A stretch of DNA of 64,000 nt from NCBI RefSeq assembly GCF_020026915.1, contig NZ_JAINUY010000001.1, forward strand, positions 1 through 64,000, read 5' to 3'. Each line of letters starts with the position of its first letter. Within the stretch, counting starts at the first letter, position 1. The position numbers and the translations under genes are program-made. Of this stretch, positions 1 to 8,578 are shown one piece after another. Origin of the DNA: Flavobacterium potami (GTDB taxonomy: Bacteria > Bacteroidota > Bacteroidia > Flavobacteriales > Flavobacteriaceae). The notes under the pieces are model-generated. The model ran no database searches. It was not told the origin of the DNA and saw only the letters and a program-made list of their open reading frames with translations.

Positions 1-2
1 CC

Positions 3-112
3 TTAAGGTGGTTATTGCGGCGGGGCTCACCTCTTCCCATCCCGAACAGAGAAGTTAAGCCCGCCTGCGCAGATGGTACTGCAGTTATGTGGGAGAGTAT
101 GTCGTCGCCTTT
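3..112 (+). rRNA. rrf: 5S ribosomal RNA
   Basis: The RNA component of the large ribosomal subunit. The sequence has the conserved 5S core CCCATCCCGAACAG around 37-50 and GAAGTTAAGCCC after it. The terminal helix pairs AAGGTGG near position 5 with CGCCTT near 106-111. The length of about 108 nt fits Bacteroidetes 5S RNA. It lies at the window edge, so the 16S and 23S genes of the operon should lie just to the left. The exact ends are uncertain by a few bases. Confidence 0.95.
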
Positions 113-120
113 CTTTTGAA

Positions 121-152
121 AAACCCTATCCAAATCGGATGGGGTTTTTTGT
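121..152 (+). terminator. rRNA operon terminator
   Basis: An 11-bp stem (121-131 with 137-147, one G-T pair) around a 5-nt loop is followed by a T-rich run. It sits 9 bases after the 5S RNA, so it very likely ends the rRNA operon. Confidence 0.85.
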
Positions 153-392
153 TTTTGGACCTTTTCTGTTTTTTCGGATGCGCGCCGAATACCTTAATAG
201 GCAGTCTTCTTCAAAGCCTTATTTTCTCCTAAATCTTGTTCTCAAAAATATATAACGTGAAACACTACAATTGTAAAAAGATCTTAGATTTTATAACTGT
301 TAAATTATGGTCAATTGTTAAGCTTAAATATGGATACCTTAGAGTATTTGAATAGGATTAAGTATTTTTGTGTTCAAATTATTTATTTAAAC

Positions 393-2012
393 ATGAAGAA
401 AAGTATTTTACTGTTGACGCTTTTTGTTATTACAAATTTAAGTGCACAGCAACGTCCCAAATTAGTCGTAGGTATAGTAGTTGATCAGATGAAAATGGAA
501 TATTTATATCGATTTTCAGATGATTTTTCGCCAAATGGCTTTAAAAGATTGATGAATGATGGATTTACTTTCCAGAATATGCATTACAATTATATGCCAA
601 CTTACACTGCTCCTGGACATGCTTCAATTTACACTGGTACAACGCCTGCTACTCATGGAATTGTAGGTAACGAATGGTTTAGCAGAACTCTTGGTAAAGA
701 AATGTATTGTACTGATGACGCAGGCGTAAAAACTATTGGAGATGGTACAGTTGAAGAAGGGGCTATGTCTCCTAAGAATCTTCAAGCTACAACTATTACG
801 GATGAAGTTAGAATGGCTACCAACTTTAATGGAAAAGTAATAGGAATGAGCCTTAAAGATCGTGGTGCGATTCTTCCAGCAGGTCATTTCGCCAACTGGG
901 CATTTTGGTTCAGTAAAACAGGTTCATTTATTTCTAGTACCTTTTATGGAGAGAAATTGCCGGAATGGGTAACAGAATTCAATAATGAAAAAAACTATTT
1001 AAAATATATAAATAAAGGTTGGGATTTGTATAAGCCTGCCTCTACTTATAATGAAAGTCTTCCAGACAATAACCCATATGAAGGGAAGCTATTTGGAAGT
1101 GCTGCTCCAGTTTTTCCATACGATTTGAAAAGTATGTATGAGAAAAATGATGCGGGAATTATTCGTTCTACTCCTTATGGAAATGATTTACTAGCAGAAT
1201 TTGCTAAAAGAGCAATAGAGAAGGAAGAATTAGGTAAAGACAATATTACCGATTTCCTTACAGTAAGTTTTTCTTCTACAGATTATGTTGGGCATTTGTT
1301 AGGTCCTAGATCTATGGAGCTTCAAGATACTTACTTAAGATTAGATCAAACTATTGCTGATTTTTTAGCTTATCTTGACAAAACAGTAGGAAAAGGAAAT
1401 TATCTACTTTTCTTAACCGCTGATCATGCTGGTGCAGAAAATGTCATTTATTTAAAAGACCGTAAGTACAATGTAGATAATTATCCATCGAAAGAGGTTA
1501 GAAAAAGTTTACAGGATTTTTCAACGAAGACTTTTGGTGTTGATTTGATTCAAAATTATTCAAACTTTAATATTTTCTTCAATAAACAAATTATAAAAGA
1601 TAAAGGACTTGAGTTAGCGAAAGTAAAGCAATCTTTCAAGGAATTTCTTATTTCGCGACCACAAGTTAAAAAAGTTTACACAGAGGAAGAAATATTAGCT
1701 AACGCTGGAAATGATTATTCTTTAAACTTTGTTGCGAAAGGTTATGATGTAACTCAAAATGGAGATTTAGTTGTTGTGGACAAACCTGGAGATATTGAGT
1801 ATTCTACTACGGGAACATCTCATGGAACTATTTATTCTTATGATACCCATGTTCCGGCTATTTTTTATGGATGGCATATTAAAAAAGGAGAATCTTATGA
1901 TAAAAAAGCCATAACAGAGATCGCTCCAACAATTGCTCAGAAAATTAAAGTTACTTTCCCAAATGGAACGGAAGCGAAAGTATTGACTGAAGTTCTTGAT
2001 AATAAGAAATAA
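393..2012 (+). CDS. pafA: PafA-type alkaline phosphatase
   Basis: A secreted or periplasmic phosphate-monoester hydrolase of the alkaline phosphatase superfamily, probably used to obtain phosphate. I start it at 393 (539 residues) because this gives a signal peptide at once (MKKSILLLTLFVITNLSAQ), while the longer frame from 315 adds a 26-residue polar tail. The four residues that define PafA are present: the nucleophile Thr72 in YTAPGH, Asn93 in GNEW, and Lys155 and Arg157 in SLKDRG. They are all exactly seven positions lower than T79/N100/K162/R164 of the Elizabethkingia enzyme. Metal-ligand motifs STDYVGH and TADHAG follow. It is monocistronic, with a terminator after it. No clear Pho-box was recognised upstream. 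Confidence 0.93.
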   Translation: MKKSILLLTLFVITNLSAQQRPKLVVGIVVDQMKMEYLYRFSDDFSPNGFKRLMNDGFTFQNMHYNYMPTYTAPGHASIYTGTTPATHGIVGNEWFSRTLGKEMYCTDDAGVKTIGDGTVEEGAMSPKNLQATTITDEVRMATNFNGKVIGMSLKDRGAILPAGHFANWAFWFSKTGSFISSTFYGEKLPEWVTEFNNEKNYLKYINKGWDLYKPASTYNESLPDNNPYEGKLFGSAAPVFPYDLKSMYEKNDAGIIRSTPYGNDLLAEFAKRAIEKEELGKDNITDFLTVSFSSTDYVGHLLGPRSMELQDTYLRLDQTIADFLAYLDKTVGKGNYLLFLTADHAGAENVIYLKDRKYNVDNYPSKEVRKSLQDFSTKTFGVDLIQNYSNFNIFFNKQIIKDKGLELAKVKQSFKEFLISRPQVKKVYTEEEILANAGNDYSLNFVAKGYDVTQNGDLVVVDKPGDIEYSTTGTSHGTIYSYDTHVPAIFYGWHIKKGESYDKKAITEIAPTIAQKIKVTFPNGTEAKVLTEVLDNKK

Positions 2013-2029
2013 TAAAATTTACTATTTTG

Positions 2030-2058
2030 AAACCTGTCTTCATGACAGGTTTTTTTTA
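2030..2058 (+). terminator. pafA terminator
   Basis: A 9-bp perfect stem (AAACCTGTC with GACAGGTTT) has a 5-nt loop and an uninterrupted T-run. It lies 18 bases after the pafA stop codon. Confidence 0.85.
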
Positions 2059-2063
2059 TGCAA

Positions 2064-2096
2064 TAAAAAAAGGCTTTTCAATTAAGAAAAGCCTTT
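2064..2096 (-). terminator. ald terminator
   Basis: An 11-bp stem (2069-2079 with 2086-2096) with a 6-nt loop reads into a T-run on the minus strand. It faces the convergent ald gene. Confidence 0.8.
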
Positions 2097-2135
2097 ATAG
2101 TAGTGACTTAGTAAGCACTTATATAAGTATTAGCA

Positions 2136-3254
2136 CTATGCGTTTGCTAATACTATTTCTTCGTTAAAAGGAAGATTCCAAGCTTCTGCAACTCCTTTGT
2201 AAAGGATTTTTCCATTCGCTACATTTAGTCCTTTTTTCAATTCTTCATTTTCAGCACAAGCTTTTTCCCATCCTTTGTTTGCTAATTGTACAGCATATGG
2301 CAAAGTTGCATTTGTTAATGCTAAGGTAGAAGTGTAAGGAACAGCTCCTGGCATATTAGCTACACAGTAGTGAACGATATCGTCAATAATGAAAGTTGGG
2401 TTTTCGTGAGTTGTAGGAGTACAAGTTTCTATACAACCACCTTGGTCTACTGCTACGTCAACAACAACAGTTCCCGGACGCATTAATTTAAGCATATCAC
2501 GAGTAATTAAGTGAGGTGCTTTTGCTCCTGGAATTAAAACTGCTCCAACAATTAAGTCAGCCTCTTTAATTGCTCTTGTAATATTGTAGTGGTTAGACAT
2601 CTCTGTATTTACGTTAGCAGGCATGATATCATCTAACTGACGTAAACGAGGCAAGCTTAAGTCCATGATAGTTACCTGAGCACCTAATCCAGCAGCCATT
2701 TTAGCAGCTTGAGTTCCTACGATTCCACCTCCTAAAACTAATACTTTTGCTGGTGGAACACCTGGAACACCTCCTAAAAGAATTCCTCTTCCTTTTAATG
2801 GTTTTTCAAGGTATTTTGCTCCTTGTTGAATTGCCATACGACCTGCAACTTCAGACATTGGTACTAATAATGGTAAACTTCTATCTGTTTTTTCTACAGT
2901 TTCGTAAGCTAAACAAATAGCTCCTTTTTCCAACATTGCGTGTGTTAGTTCTTCAGAAGAAGCAAAGTGGAAATAAGTAAATAATAATTGATCTTTTTTG
3001 ATCAACGGGTATTCAGAAGCAATTGGCTCTTTTACTTTGATGATCATTTCTGCAATAGCATAAACTTCTTCAATAGTTGGTAGAACAATTGCACCAGCTT
3101 CTGCATATTCAGCATCAGCAAAACCACTTCCTAAACCAGCAGTAGATTGAACATAAACTGTATGTCCGTGTTTTTTCATTTCAGAAACACCTGCAGGAGT
3201 TAAAGCAACTCTGTTTTCGTTATTTTTTATTTCTTTAGGAACACCTATAATCAT
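2136..3254 (-). CDS. ald: Alanine dehydrogenase
   Basis: NAD-dependent reversible deamination of L-alanine to pyruvate and ammonia, a cytosolic link between amino-acid use and central carbon metabolism. The 372-residue length is that of the family. The N-terminal MIIGVPKEIKNNENRVALTP is the AlaDh/PNT signature. Active-site residues Arg15, Lys75 and His96 (numbering as in the mycobacterial enzyme) are present, and the NAD-binding glycine-rich loop LGGGIVGTQAA lies near residue 175. The gene is divergent from an Lrp/AsnC regulator 202 bases away, the usual arrangement for a locally controlled ald gene. A TAGATTTG -7 element lies 39 bases upstream of the start. Confidence 0.95.
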   Translation of the reverse strand: MIIGVPKEIKNNENRVALTPAGVSEMKKHGHTVYVQSTAGLGSGFADAEYAEAGAIVLPTIEEVYAIAEMIIKVKEPIASEYPLIKKDQLLFTYFHFASSEELTHAMLEKGAICLAYETVEKTDRSLPLLVPMSEVAGRMAIQQGAKYLEKPLKGRGILLGGVPGVPPAKVLVLGGGIVGTQAAKMAAGLGAQVTIMDLSLPRLRQLDDIMPANVNTEMSNHYNITRAIKEADLIVGAVLIPGAKAPHLITRDMLKLMRPGTVVVDVAVDQGGCIETCTPTTHENPTFIIDDIVHYCVANMPGAVPYTSTLALTNATLPYAVQLANKGWEKACAENEELKKGLNVANGKILYKGVAEAWNLPFNEEIVLANA

Positions 3255-3292
3255 TTTGTTATATTTTTTTGTTTTTTGTTGAAATTGTTTTA

Positions 3293-3300
3293 CAAATCTA
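3293..3300 (-). promoter_or_regulatory. Candidate -7 element of ald
   Basis: On the minus strand this reads TAGATTTG, a full match to the Bacteroidetes TAnnTTTG -7 box. It would start transcription about 30 bases before the ald ATG. I found no TTG -33 box at 17-23 bases upstream, so support is only partial; an activator such as the divergent Lrp protein could compensate. Confidence 0.4.
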
Positions 3301-3456
3301 CAGATAGAGAATAAATTATGGTTTCGCGCTTAATAAATAAGAAAATATTATTTTATTTTTTATTTTTACAGAAAAATATTCTGTTTGAAGGTTGAAATTA
3401 TTCTTCAAAAAGAAAAAATGACTAAATAGAGGTTATTTTAATCAAACGTTTTCGTT

Positions 3457-3915
3457 ATGGCTTTAGATGAAATTGACAAAAAAATCTTACGGTTGTTGCA
3501 GGAAGATGCGCACTACACATTAAAAGACATTGCAAACAAAATAAATTTGTCTTTGACTCCTGTTCATGATCGTGTGAAACGTCTTGAAAAAGATGGAATT
3601 ATAGAAAAATATGTAACCATTTTAGACAAGAAAAAGCTCGGAAATAATCTCACCGTTTATTGCCAAGTGACACTTACTAAACAAACTTATGATACTTCGG
3701 AAGGTTTTAATCAGTCAATTTTGAATTTGCCGGAGGTCGTGGAATGTAATTATGTTTCTGGAAATTTTGATTATATGTTGAAAATTATAATTCCAGACAT
3801 GGAAAGCTATCATCATTTTCACCAAAAAAAATTATCAGTTTTACCTGAAGTCTCCTTGATTAATACCGTTTTTGTCATTTCTGAAGTAAAAAGTACTACA
3901 GTGCTACCAATTTAA
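3457..3915 (+). CDS. Lrp/AsnC family transcriptional regulator
   Basis: A 152-residue leucine-responsive-type regulator. The N-terminal winged helix (residues 1-60, LDEIDKKILRLLQEDAHYTL and the recognition segment LSLTPVHDRVKRLEKDG) binds DNA. The C-terminal half (about 68-145) is the RAM ligand-binding and oligomerisation domain with its characteristic beta-alpha-beta pattern. It is transcribed away from ald with a 202-base shared spacer, so by analogy with other Ald/Lrp pairs it probably controls ald in response to alanine or a related amino acid. That regulatory link is inference. Confidence 0.9.
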   Translation: MALDEIDKKILRLLQEDAHYTLKDIANKINLSLTPVHDRVKRLEKDGIIEKYVTILDKKKLGNNLTVYCQVTLTKQTYDTSEGFNQSILNLPEVVECNYVSGNFDYMLKIIIPDMESYHHFHQKKLSVLPEVSLINTVFVISEVKSTTVLPI

Positions 3916-3923
3916 AAATAAAA

Positions 3924-3951
3924 AAACCATCAAGATTCATCTTGATGGTTT
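3924..3951. terminator. Bidirectional terminator between the lrp-type gene and gap
   Basis: A perfect 11-bp stem (AAACCATCAAG with CTTGATGGTTT) with a 6-nt loop is flanked by an A-run on the left. It sits between two convergent genes and can serve both strands. Confidence 0.75.
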
Positions 3952-3976
3952 AAAGAAAAAAGTTAGTTTGGTTGAA

Positions 3977-5425
3977 TTAATAATAAGTATAACGTCTCAC
4001 TTTGGCAATATATTTTGCTAAACGAATTACTTGATGACTGTATCCATATTCATTGTCGTACCAAATGTACAGTACAATGTTTTTTCCGTCTTTTGAAACA
4101 ATTGTTGCATTGCTGTCATAAATCGAAGGGGCAGATGTTCCAACAATATCAGAAGAGACCAATTCATTATTTAGTGAATATTTAATCTGTTCGACTAACT
4201 CACCTTCCAGTGCATATTTCTTCATTGCCTTATTAACTCCGGCAATTGAAGTCGCTTTTTTAACTTCCAGATTTAAAACGGCTAAAGATCCATTTGGAAC
4301 GGGAACTCTAATGGCATTTGAAGTTAATTTTCCTTCTAAAGATGGAATTGCTTTTGAAACGGCGCTTCCTGCTCCAGTCTCTGTAATAACCATATTTAAA
4401 GCAGCAGCTCTGCCACGACGGTATTTTTTATGCATATTATCAACCAAATTCTGGTCATTTGTATAAGCATGAATGGTTTCTAAATGCCCTTTGCTAACAC
4501 CAAAAGTTTCCTCAATTACTTTTAAAACTGGAGTAATAGCGTTAGTTGTACAAGATGCTGCTGAAAAAATATCTAATTCATCCGGATTAAAATCATTTTG
4601 ATTTACACCGTGAACAATATTTGGAACTCCTTTTCCAGGTGCTGTCAATAAGACTTTACTAACACCATTTGATTTCAGATGTCTTTTTAATGCTTCTTCT
4701 GTCGTAAATGCGCCTGTATTATCAATTACTAAAGCATCGTTGATTTCAAATTGTGTATAATCGATTTCTTCAGGTGAATTTGCCGTAATAACATGAACTG
4801 TTGTTCCATTAATTATTAATGCATTGTTTTTAGAATCAGCAATTACAGAACCATGAAAATCTCCGTGAATCGAATCATAACGCAATAGAGAAGCTCGTTT
4901 CTCTAAACTTGTTGCATCATTTTTATCACGGGTCACAATTGCTCTCAAGCGCAATTGACTTCCTTTTCCTGTTTTAGACATCAGCTCTCTTGCTAATAAC
5001 CTGCCAATTCTTCCAAAACCATATAATACAACATCTTTTGGCTGAATTTCTTTGGAAGTTTTTGATTTCTTCAATTTTTCAATTACAAAATATCTTGCAT
5101 CAGGATATTTTTCATCTTCTAAATGATATTCATAAGTTAGTTTTCCAAGATCTATTTTCGCAGGCGGAAGATCTAATGATAAAACTACTTTTGCGATTTC
5201 AACTGAATCAAAAATCGTGATTGGTTTTCCAACAAATTCTCCAGCGTATTGATGAAGATTAATAATGTCACTGACATTTTTATCCAATAATTGATTTTTA
5301 AATAAAACCATTTCAATGGATTTGTCATACCATAAATCACTTATGATTTTGATTAATTCGACTCCAGCTCTTCTTCGGTCGACTTGTAAGGATACCTCTT
5401 TTTGGTATAATGATTTGTTGTTCAT
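3977..5425 (-). CDS. gap: Glyceraldehyde-3-phosphate dehydrogenase, long form
   Basis: Oxidative phosphorylation of glyceraldehyde 3-phosphate to 1,3-bisphosphoglycerate, or the reverse. The 482-residue protein is about 145 residues longer than the usual enzyme. Residues 1 to about 130 form an N-terminal extension of unknown function. The NAD-binding Rossmann start YGFGRIGRLLARE follows. The catalytic pair is Cys292 in ASCTTN and His319 in HAYTNDQ, and the end has the family motif WYDNEYGYS. Long GAPDHs of this type are common in Bacteroidetes and some proteobacteria; whether this one is glycolytic or gluconeogenic cannot be read from the sequence. It stands alone, convergent with the lrp-type gene. 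Confidence 0.92.
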   Translation of the reverse strand: MNNKSLYQKEVSLQVDRRRAGVELIKIISDLWYDKSIEMVLFKNQLLDKNVSDIINLHQYAGEFVGKPITIFDSVEIAKVVLSLDLPPAKIDLGKLTYEYHLEDEKYPDARYFVIEKLKKSKTSKEIQPKDVVLYGFGRIGRLLARELMSKTGKGSQLRLRAIVTRDKNDATSLEKRASLLRYDSIHGDFHGSVIADSKNNALIINGTTVHVITANSPEEIDYTQFEINDALVIDNTGAFTTEEALKRHLKSNGVSKVLLTAPGKGVPNIVHGVNQNDFNPDELDIFSAASCTTNAITPVLKVIEETFGVSKGHLETIHAYTNDQNLVDNMHKKYRRGRAAALNMVITETGAGSAVSKAIPSLEGKLTSNAIRVPVPNGSLAVLNLEVKKATSIAGVNKAMKKYALEGELVEQIKYSLNNELVSSDIVGTSAPSIYDSNATIVSKDGKNIVLYIWYDNEYGYSHQVIRLAKYIAKVRRYTYY

Positions 5426-5522
5426 AATTGAAAAAATAAAATGCTCACTATTTTAAAATTTTGGGCAAAAGTATCTATTTCAATCGATTTCGTAAACTAT
5501 TTTAGCATTTATTTTTAAAATG

Positions 5523-5551
5523 AAAAAGCCACCTTTTTAAGATGGCTTTTT
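5523..5551 (-). terminator. degP/htrA terminator
   Basis: A 13-bp stem (5523-5535 with 5539-5551, one G-T pair) with a 3-nt loop has A/T runs on both sides. It lies downstream of the htrA gene on the minus strand and upstream of gap. A CAGTCTC repeat lies between it and the htrA stop. Confidence 0.75.
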
Positions 5552-5560
5552 TTAGTTTTT

Positions 5561-5617
5561 AGTCGCAGTCTCAGTTTTCAGTTTTGGTAACTGTAAACAG
5601 AGACTGCAAACTGAGAC
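5561..5617. repeat. CAGTCTC-family intergenic repeat, copy 1
   Basis: An imperfect inverted repeat made of the words GTCTCAGTTT (5568-5577) and AAACTGAGAC (5608-5617), with inner pair GCAGTCTC (5565-5572) and GAGACTGC (5600-5607). It ends exactly at the htrA stop codon (5618-5620). Four further copies of the same vocabulary lie at 10849, 26222, 38363 and 38663. Confidence 0.85.
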
Positions 5618-7018
5618 TTATATAATAATTCTGAAAATCTCTCCGTTTCTGTTGATCATTTCAATTCGAACGCTTTGGCCTTCGTCTTTTTTACTTAAAA
5701 GTTTGGAAACTGTTTCAACGTTTGTTGCTTTTACATTATCAATGCTCAAAATGATGTTTCCTAGTAATTCGTTTTGATATTGCATTAAATTCTCATTAGT
5801 GATGTTTTTGATTTTAACACCATAATCAATTCTGAATTTCTTCTTGTCAGCAGCATCGATATTTTCTAATTCAATCCCTTTGACTTCAGCACTGTAAAAT
5901 TCGTTTTTACTTAATGTTACAGGAACCGTTTTCGTTTTTCCGTCTTTTATGTAAGTCACTTTTACAACATCGTTTGGACGTTTGGTATTAATATAACCTG
6001 ATAAATCTGCATAAGTTGAAATATTTTGCTCGTCCAATTTCACGATAATATCCCCTTTTGCTAAACCAGCTTTTTCTGCTCCAGAATTTTTAGAAACTCT
6101 ATTAATATAGAATCCTTGAGTTTCTGTAATACCTAATTCTTTAGAAGCTGTGCTATTCAATTCGCCACCTTCAACGCCTAAAATTCCTCTTTGAACATTT
6201 CCATATTCCATAATATCCTCGATAATTTTTCGAGCAATATTAGAAGGAACCGCAAAAGAATATCCAACATAAGAACCAGTCATAGAAGAAATCATGGTAT
6301 TGATTCCAATTAATTCGCCTCTTGCATTTACTAACGCTCCACCACTATTACCAGGGTTTACAGCAGCATCAGTTTGAATGAAAGATTGGATTCCGCTTTG
6401 GTCTAAATTTCTGGCTTTCGCCGAAACAATTCCAGCAGTTACAGTTGAAGTCAAATTATACGGATTCCCTACTGCCAATACCCATTCTCCAACTTTTACT
6501 GTGTCCGAATTTGCAAAGGCCGTATAAGGAAGTTTTTCGTCAGCATTGATTTTCAAAAGAGCAATGTCCATTTTAGAATCAGTACCAATTAACTTCGCTT
6601 TGTATGATTTTTTGTTGTTTAAAGTGATTTCAATATCTGTAGCATCTTTGATTACGTGATTATTCGTTACGATATATCCGTCTTCAGATATGATTACACC
6701 AGAACCAGTTCCTACTTGTTCTTGTTGTTGCTGTCCACCGTATCCGTAAAAAAACTCAAGCATTGGGTTGCTTACAGTTCTCCTTGAAACATTTTTAACG
6801 TGAACAACGGTATGAATTGTTTTGTCTGCGGCTTCGGTAAAATCGACTGTCTCAGCACCCAAACCAACATTTTTTCCATATGAGTTAGGGGCAAGAGTTA
6901 CAACAGAATTTCCTTTTCCAAAAAAAGAATTGTTGCTTTCAAATAATAACTTGTAAGCACCAAGAGTAATAGCACCACTTAATAATGACACTAAAAATAA
7001 GGATGAAAATCTTTTCAT
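5618..7018 (-). CDS. degP: HtrA/DegP-family periplasmic serine protease
   Basis: An envelope quality-control protease that degrades misfolded exported proteins. The 466-residue protein starts with a membrane or signal segment (residues 5-25). The trypsin-like domain carries the triad His121 (TNNHVI), Asp151 (DSKMDIALL) and Ser225 (NPGNSGG). Two PDZ-like regions follow, at about 280-370 and 385-465; the second is divergent. The gene is divergent from dapF across 157 bases. The choice between DegP, DegQ and DegS naming cannot be made from sequence alone, but two PDZ regions favour DegP/DegQ. Confidence 0.92.
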   Translation of the reverse strand: MKRFSSLFLVSLLSGAITLGAYKLLFESNNSFFGKGNSVVTLAPNSYGKNVGLGAETVDFTEAADKTIHTVVHVKNVSRRTVSNPMLEFFYGYGGQQQQEQVGTGSGVIISEDGYIVTNNHVIKDATDIEITLNNKKSYKAKLIGTDSKMDIALLKINADEKLPYTAFANSDTVKVGEWVLAVGNPYNLTSTVTAGIVSAKARNLDQSGIQSFIQTDAAVNPGNSGGALVNARGELIGINTMISSMTGSYVGYSFAVPSNIARKIIEDIMEYGNVQRGILGVEGGELNSTASKELGITETQGFYINRVSKNSGAEKAGLAKGDIIVKLDEQNISTYADLSGYINTKRPNDVVKVTYIKDGKTKTVPVTLSKNEFYSAEVKGIELENIDAADKKKFRIDYGVKIKNITNENLMQYQNELLGNIILSIDNVKATNVETVSKLLSKKDEGQSVRIEMINRNGEIFRIII

Positions 7019-7148
7019 ATTAGAATTTGTAATTAAGTTATTAGAATTTATGTCATGTTATTTAACGTAAATTTACTTCAAAAAATTATTCGTAAAAATG
7101 GTTTAACGCTCTTTAACAATGATTAACATTTCATTAATTAATAGTTCG

Positions 7149-7156
7149 TACTTTTG
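7149..7156 (+). promoter_or_regulatory. Candidate -7 element of dapF
   Basis: TACTTTTG matches TAnnTTTG and lies 19 bases before the dapF ATG. No good TTG box was found at the expected distance, so only half of the promoter is supported. Confidence 0.4.
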
Positions 7157-7175
7157 TACTTCTAACAACTAAAAA

Positions 7176-7958
7176 ATGCAAGTAGAATTTTATAAATATC
7201 AAGGTACCGGAAACGATTTTGTAATGATTGATAATCGTTCCAATTTTTTTCCAAAAGAAGATGTAAAACTTATTGAACGACTGTGCGACAGACGTTTCGG
7301 AATTGGAGCAGATGGATTAATTCTTTTAGAAAATGACTCTGAAACCGATTTTAGAATGGTGTATTATAACTCAGACGGAAACCAAAGTTCAATGTGCGGA
7401 AACGGCGGTCGTTGCCTTGTAGCCTTTGCCAATCAATTGGGAGTAATTGATGATAAAACGACTTTTATTGCTACAGACGGATTACATCACGCTTCTGTAA
7501 ATGCAGATTCAATTGTTTCTTTGCAAATGATTGATGTTAATGAAATACAGAAAAAAGATTCTTATACTTTTTTAAATACAGGTTCTCCTCATCATGTTCA
7601 AATTGTAGACGATTTAGAACATTATAATGTAAAGGAAAATGGAGCAGCAATTCGTTACGGAGAATTGTATGGAGAAAAAGGTAGTAATATCAATTTTGTG
7701 AAAAAAGTGGATAATGATACTTTTTCTTTGAGAACTTACGAAAGAGGTGTTGAAGACGAAACTCTTGCTTGTGGAACCGGAGCTACTGCTGTTGCAATAG
7801 CTATGAATGCAATTGGAGAAACAGACAAAACTTCAATTAACTTAAATGTCGAAGGCGGAAAATTAGTAGTTTCTTTTGATAAAGATAATAATGGATATAC
7901 CAATGTTTTCTTGACAGGACCTGCAAAATTCGTTTTTAAAGGAACAATTGAGATTTAA
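7176..7958 (+). CDS. dapF: Diaminopimelate epimerase
   Basis: Converts LL-diaminopimelate to meso-diaminopimelate, the last step before lysine and the peptidoglycan cross-linking residue. The 260-residue protein has the family N-terminal YQGTGNDFVMID. Both catalytic cysteines of this cofactor-free two-base racemase are present: Cys74 in MCGNGGRC and Cys199 in ACGTGATA. It heads a plus-strand run with an acetyltransferase and mltG. The pairing with mltG puts two peptidoglycan functions next to each other. Confidence 0.95.
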   Translation: MQVEFYKYQGTGNDFVMIDNRSNFFPKEDVKLIERLCDRRFGIGADGLILLENDSETDFRMVYYNSDGNQSSMCGNGGRCLVAFANQLGVIDDKTTFIATDGLHHASVNADSIVSLQMIDVNEIQKKDSYTFLNTGSPHHVQIVDDLEHYNVKENGAAIRYGELYGEKGSNINFVKKVDNDTFSLRTYERGVEDETLACGTGATAVAIAMNAIGETDKTSINLNVEGGKLVVSFDKDNNGYTNVFLTGPAKFVFKGTIEI

Positions 7959-7969
7959 TTTATATATCT

Positions 7970-8030
7970 CAATTTATAAATTCCAAATTCCAATTGATAT
8001 TCTAAAATCTGAAATCAAAAATCTAAAATT
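7970..8030. repeat. AATTCC / AATCTAAAAT word-rich spacer
   Basis: The spacer between dapF and the acetyltransferase is mostly AAATTCCAAATTCC followed by iterated AAATCTGAAATC and AAATCTAAAAT words. The same words recur at 27755-27783, 30338-30390 and 32607-32668. Confidence 0.55.
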
Positions 8031-8034
8031 GTAA

Positions 8035-8568
8035 ATGATAACATTAAAAGGCGATTCTGTTTATTTGCGTGCACTCGAACCTCAAGATTTGGAGTTCATC
8101 TATTCTATAGAAAATGACGAAAATATCTGGGAAGTTAGTAATACGCAAACTCCGTATAGCCGTTTTTTGATTAAACAATATTTAGAAAATGCCCATCAAG
8201 ATATTTATGAGGCAAAACAACTTCGTTTAGCTATTTGTCAAGACGAAGATTTTCCTGCTATCGGGTTGATAGATTTGTTTGAATTTGACCCTAGAAATAA
8301 TAGGGCAGGGATTGGTATTGTAATTCAAAAAGAAGAAAATCAAGGAAAAAATATTGGTTCTGAGGCTTTAGAACTTTTAATTAAATATTCTTTTACCAAT
8401 TTAAATCTCCATCAATTGTATGCAAATATTGGCGTACAAAATGTAGCGAGTATTGCACTTTTTACTAAATTTGGTTTTAAGAAAATAGGAATAAAAAAAG
8501 ACTGGATTTTGTATCATAACCACTATCATGATGAAGCAATTTTTCAGCTAATTAATAAACAAATTTAA
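8035..8568 (+). CDS. GNAT family N-acetyltransferase
   Basis: Transfers an acetyl group from acetyl-CoA to an amine; the substrate is unknown. The 177-residue protein has the RimJ/RimL/SpeG-like layout: an N-terminal VYLRALEPQDLEFIYSIEND, the acetyl-CoA loop around QGKNIGSEALELLIKY (about residues 112-127), and the C-terminal motif VASIALFTKFGFKKIG. It lies between dapF and mltG and is probably cotranscribed with mltG, whose start is only 10 bases after its stop. A role on polyamine or ribosomal protein cannot be told apart here. Confidence 0.85.
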   Translation: MITLKGDSVYLRALEPQDLEFIYSIENDENIWEVSNTQTPYSRFLIKQYLENAHQDIYEAKQLRLAICQDEDFPAIGLIDLFEFDPRNNRAGIGIVIQKEENQGKNIGSEALELLIKYSFTNLNLHQLYANIGVQNVASIALFTKFGFKKIGIKKDWILYHNHYHDEAIFQLINKQI

Positions 8569-8578
8569 AACTTAAGCT

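Noticed and set aside
73-255. A 60-codon plus-strand frame over the 5S RNA and its terminator
   Set aside because: It lies inside the rRNA and the hairpin, and its product has no protein-like pattern.
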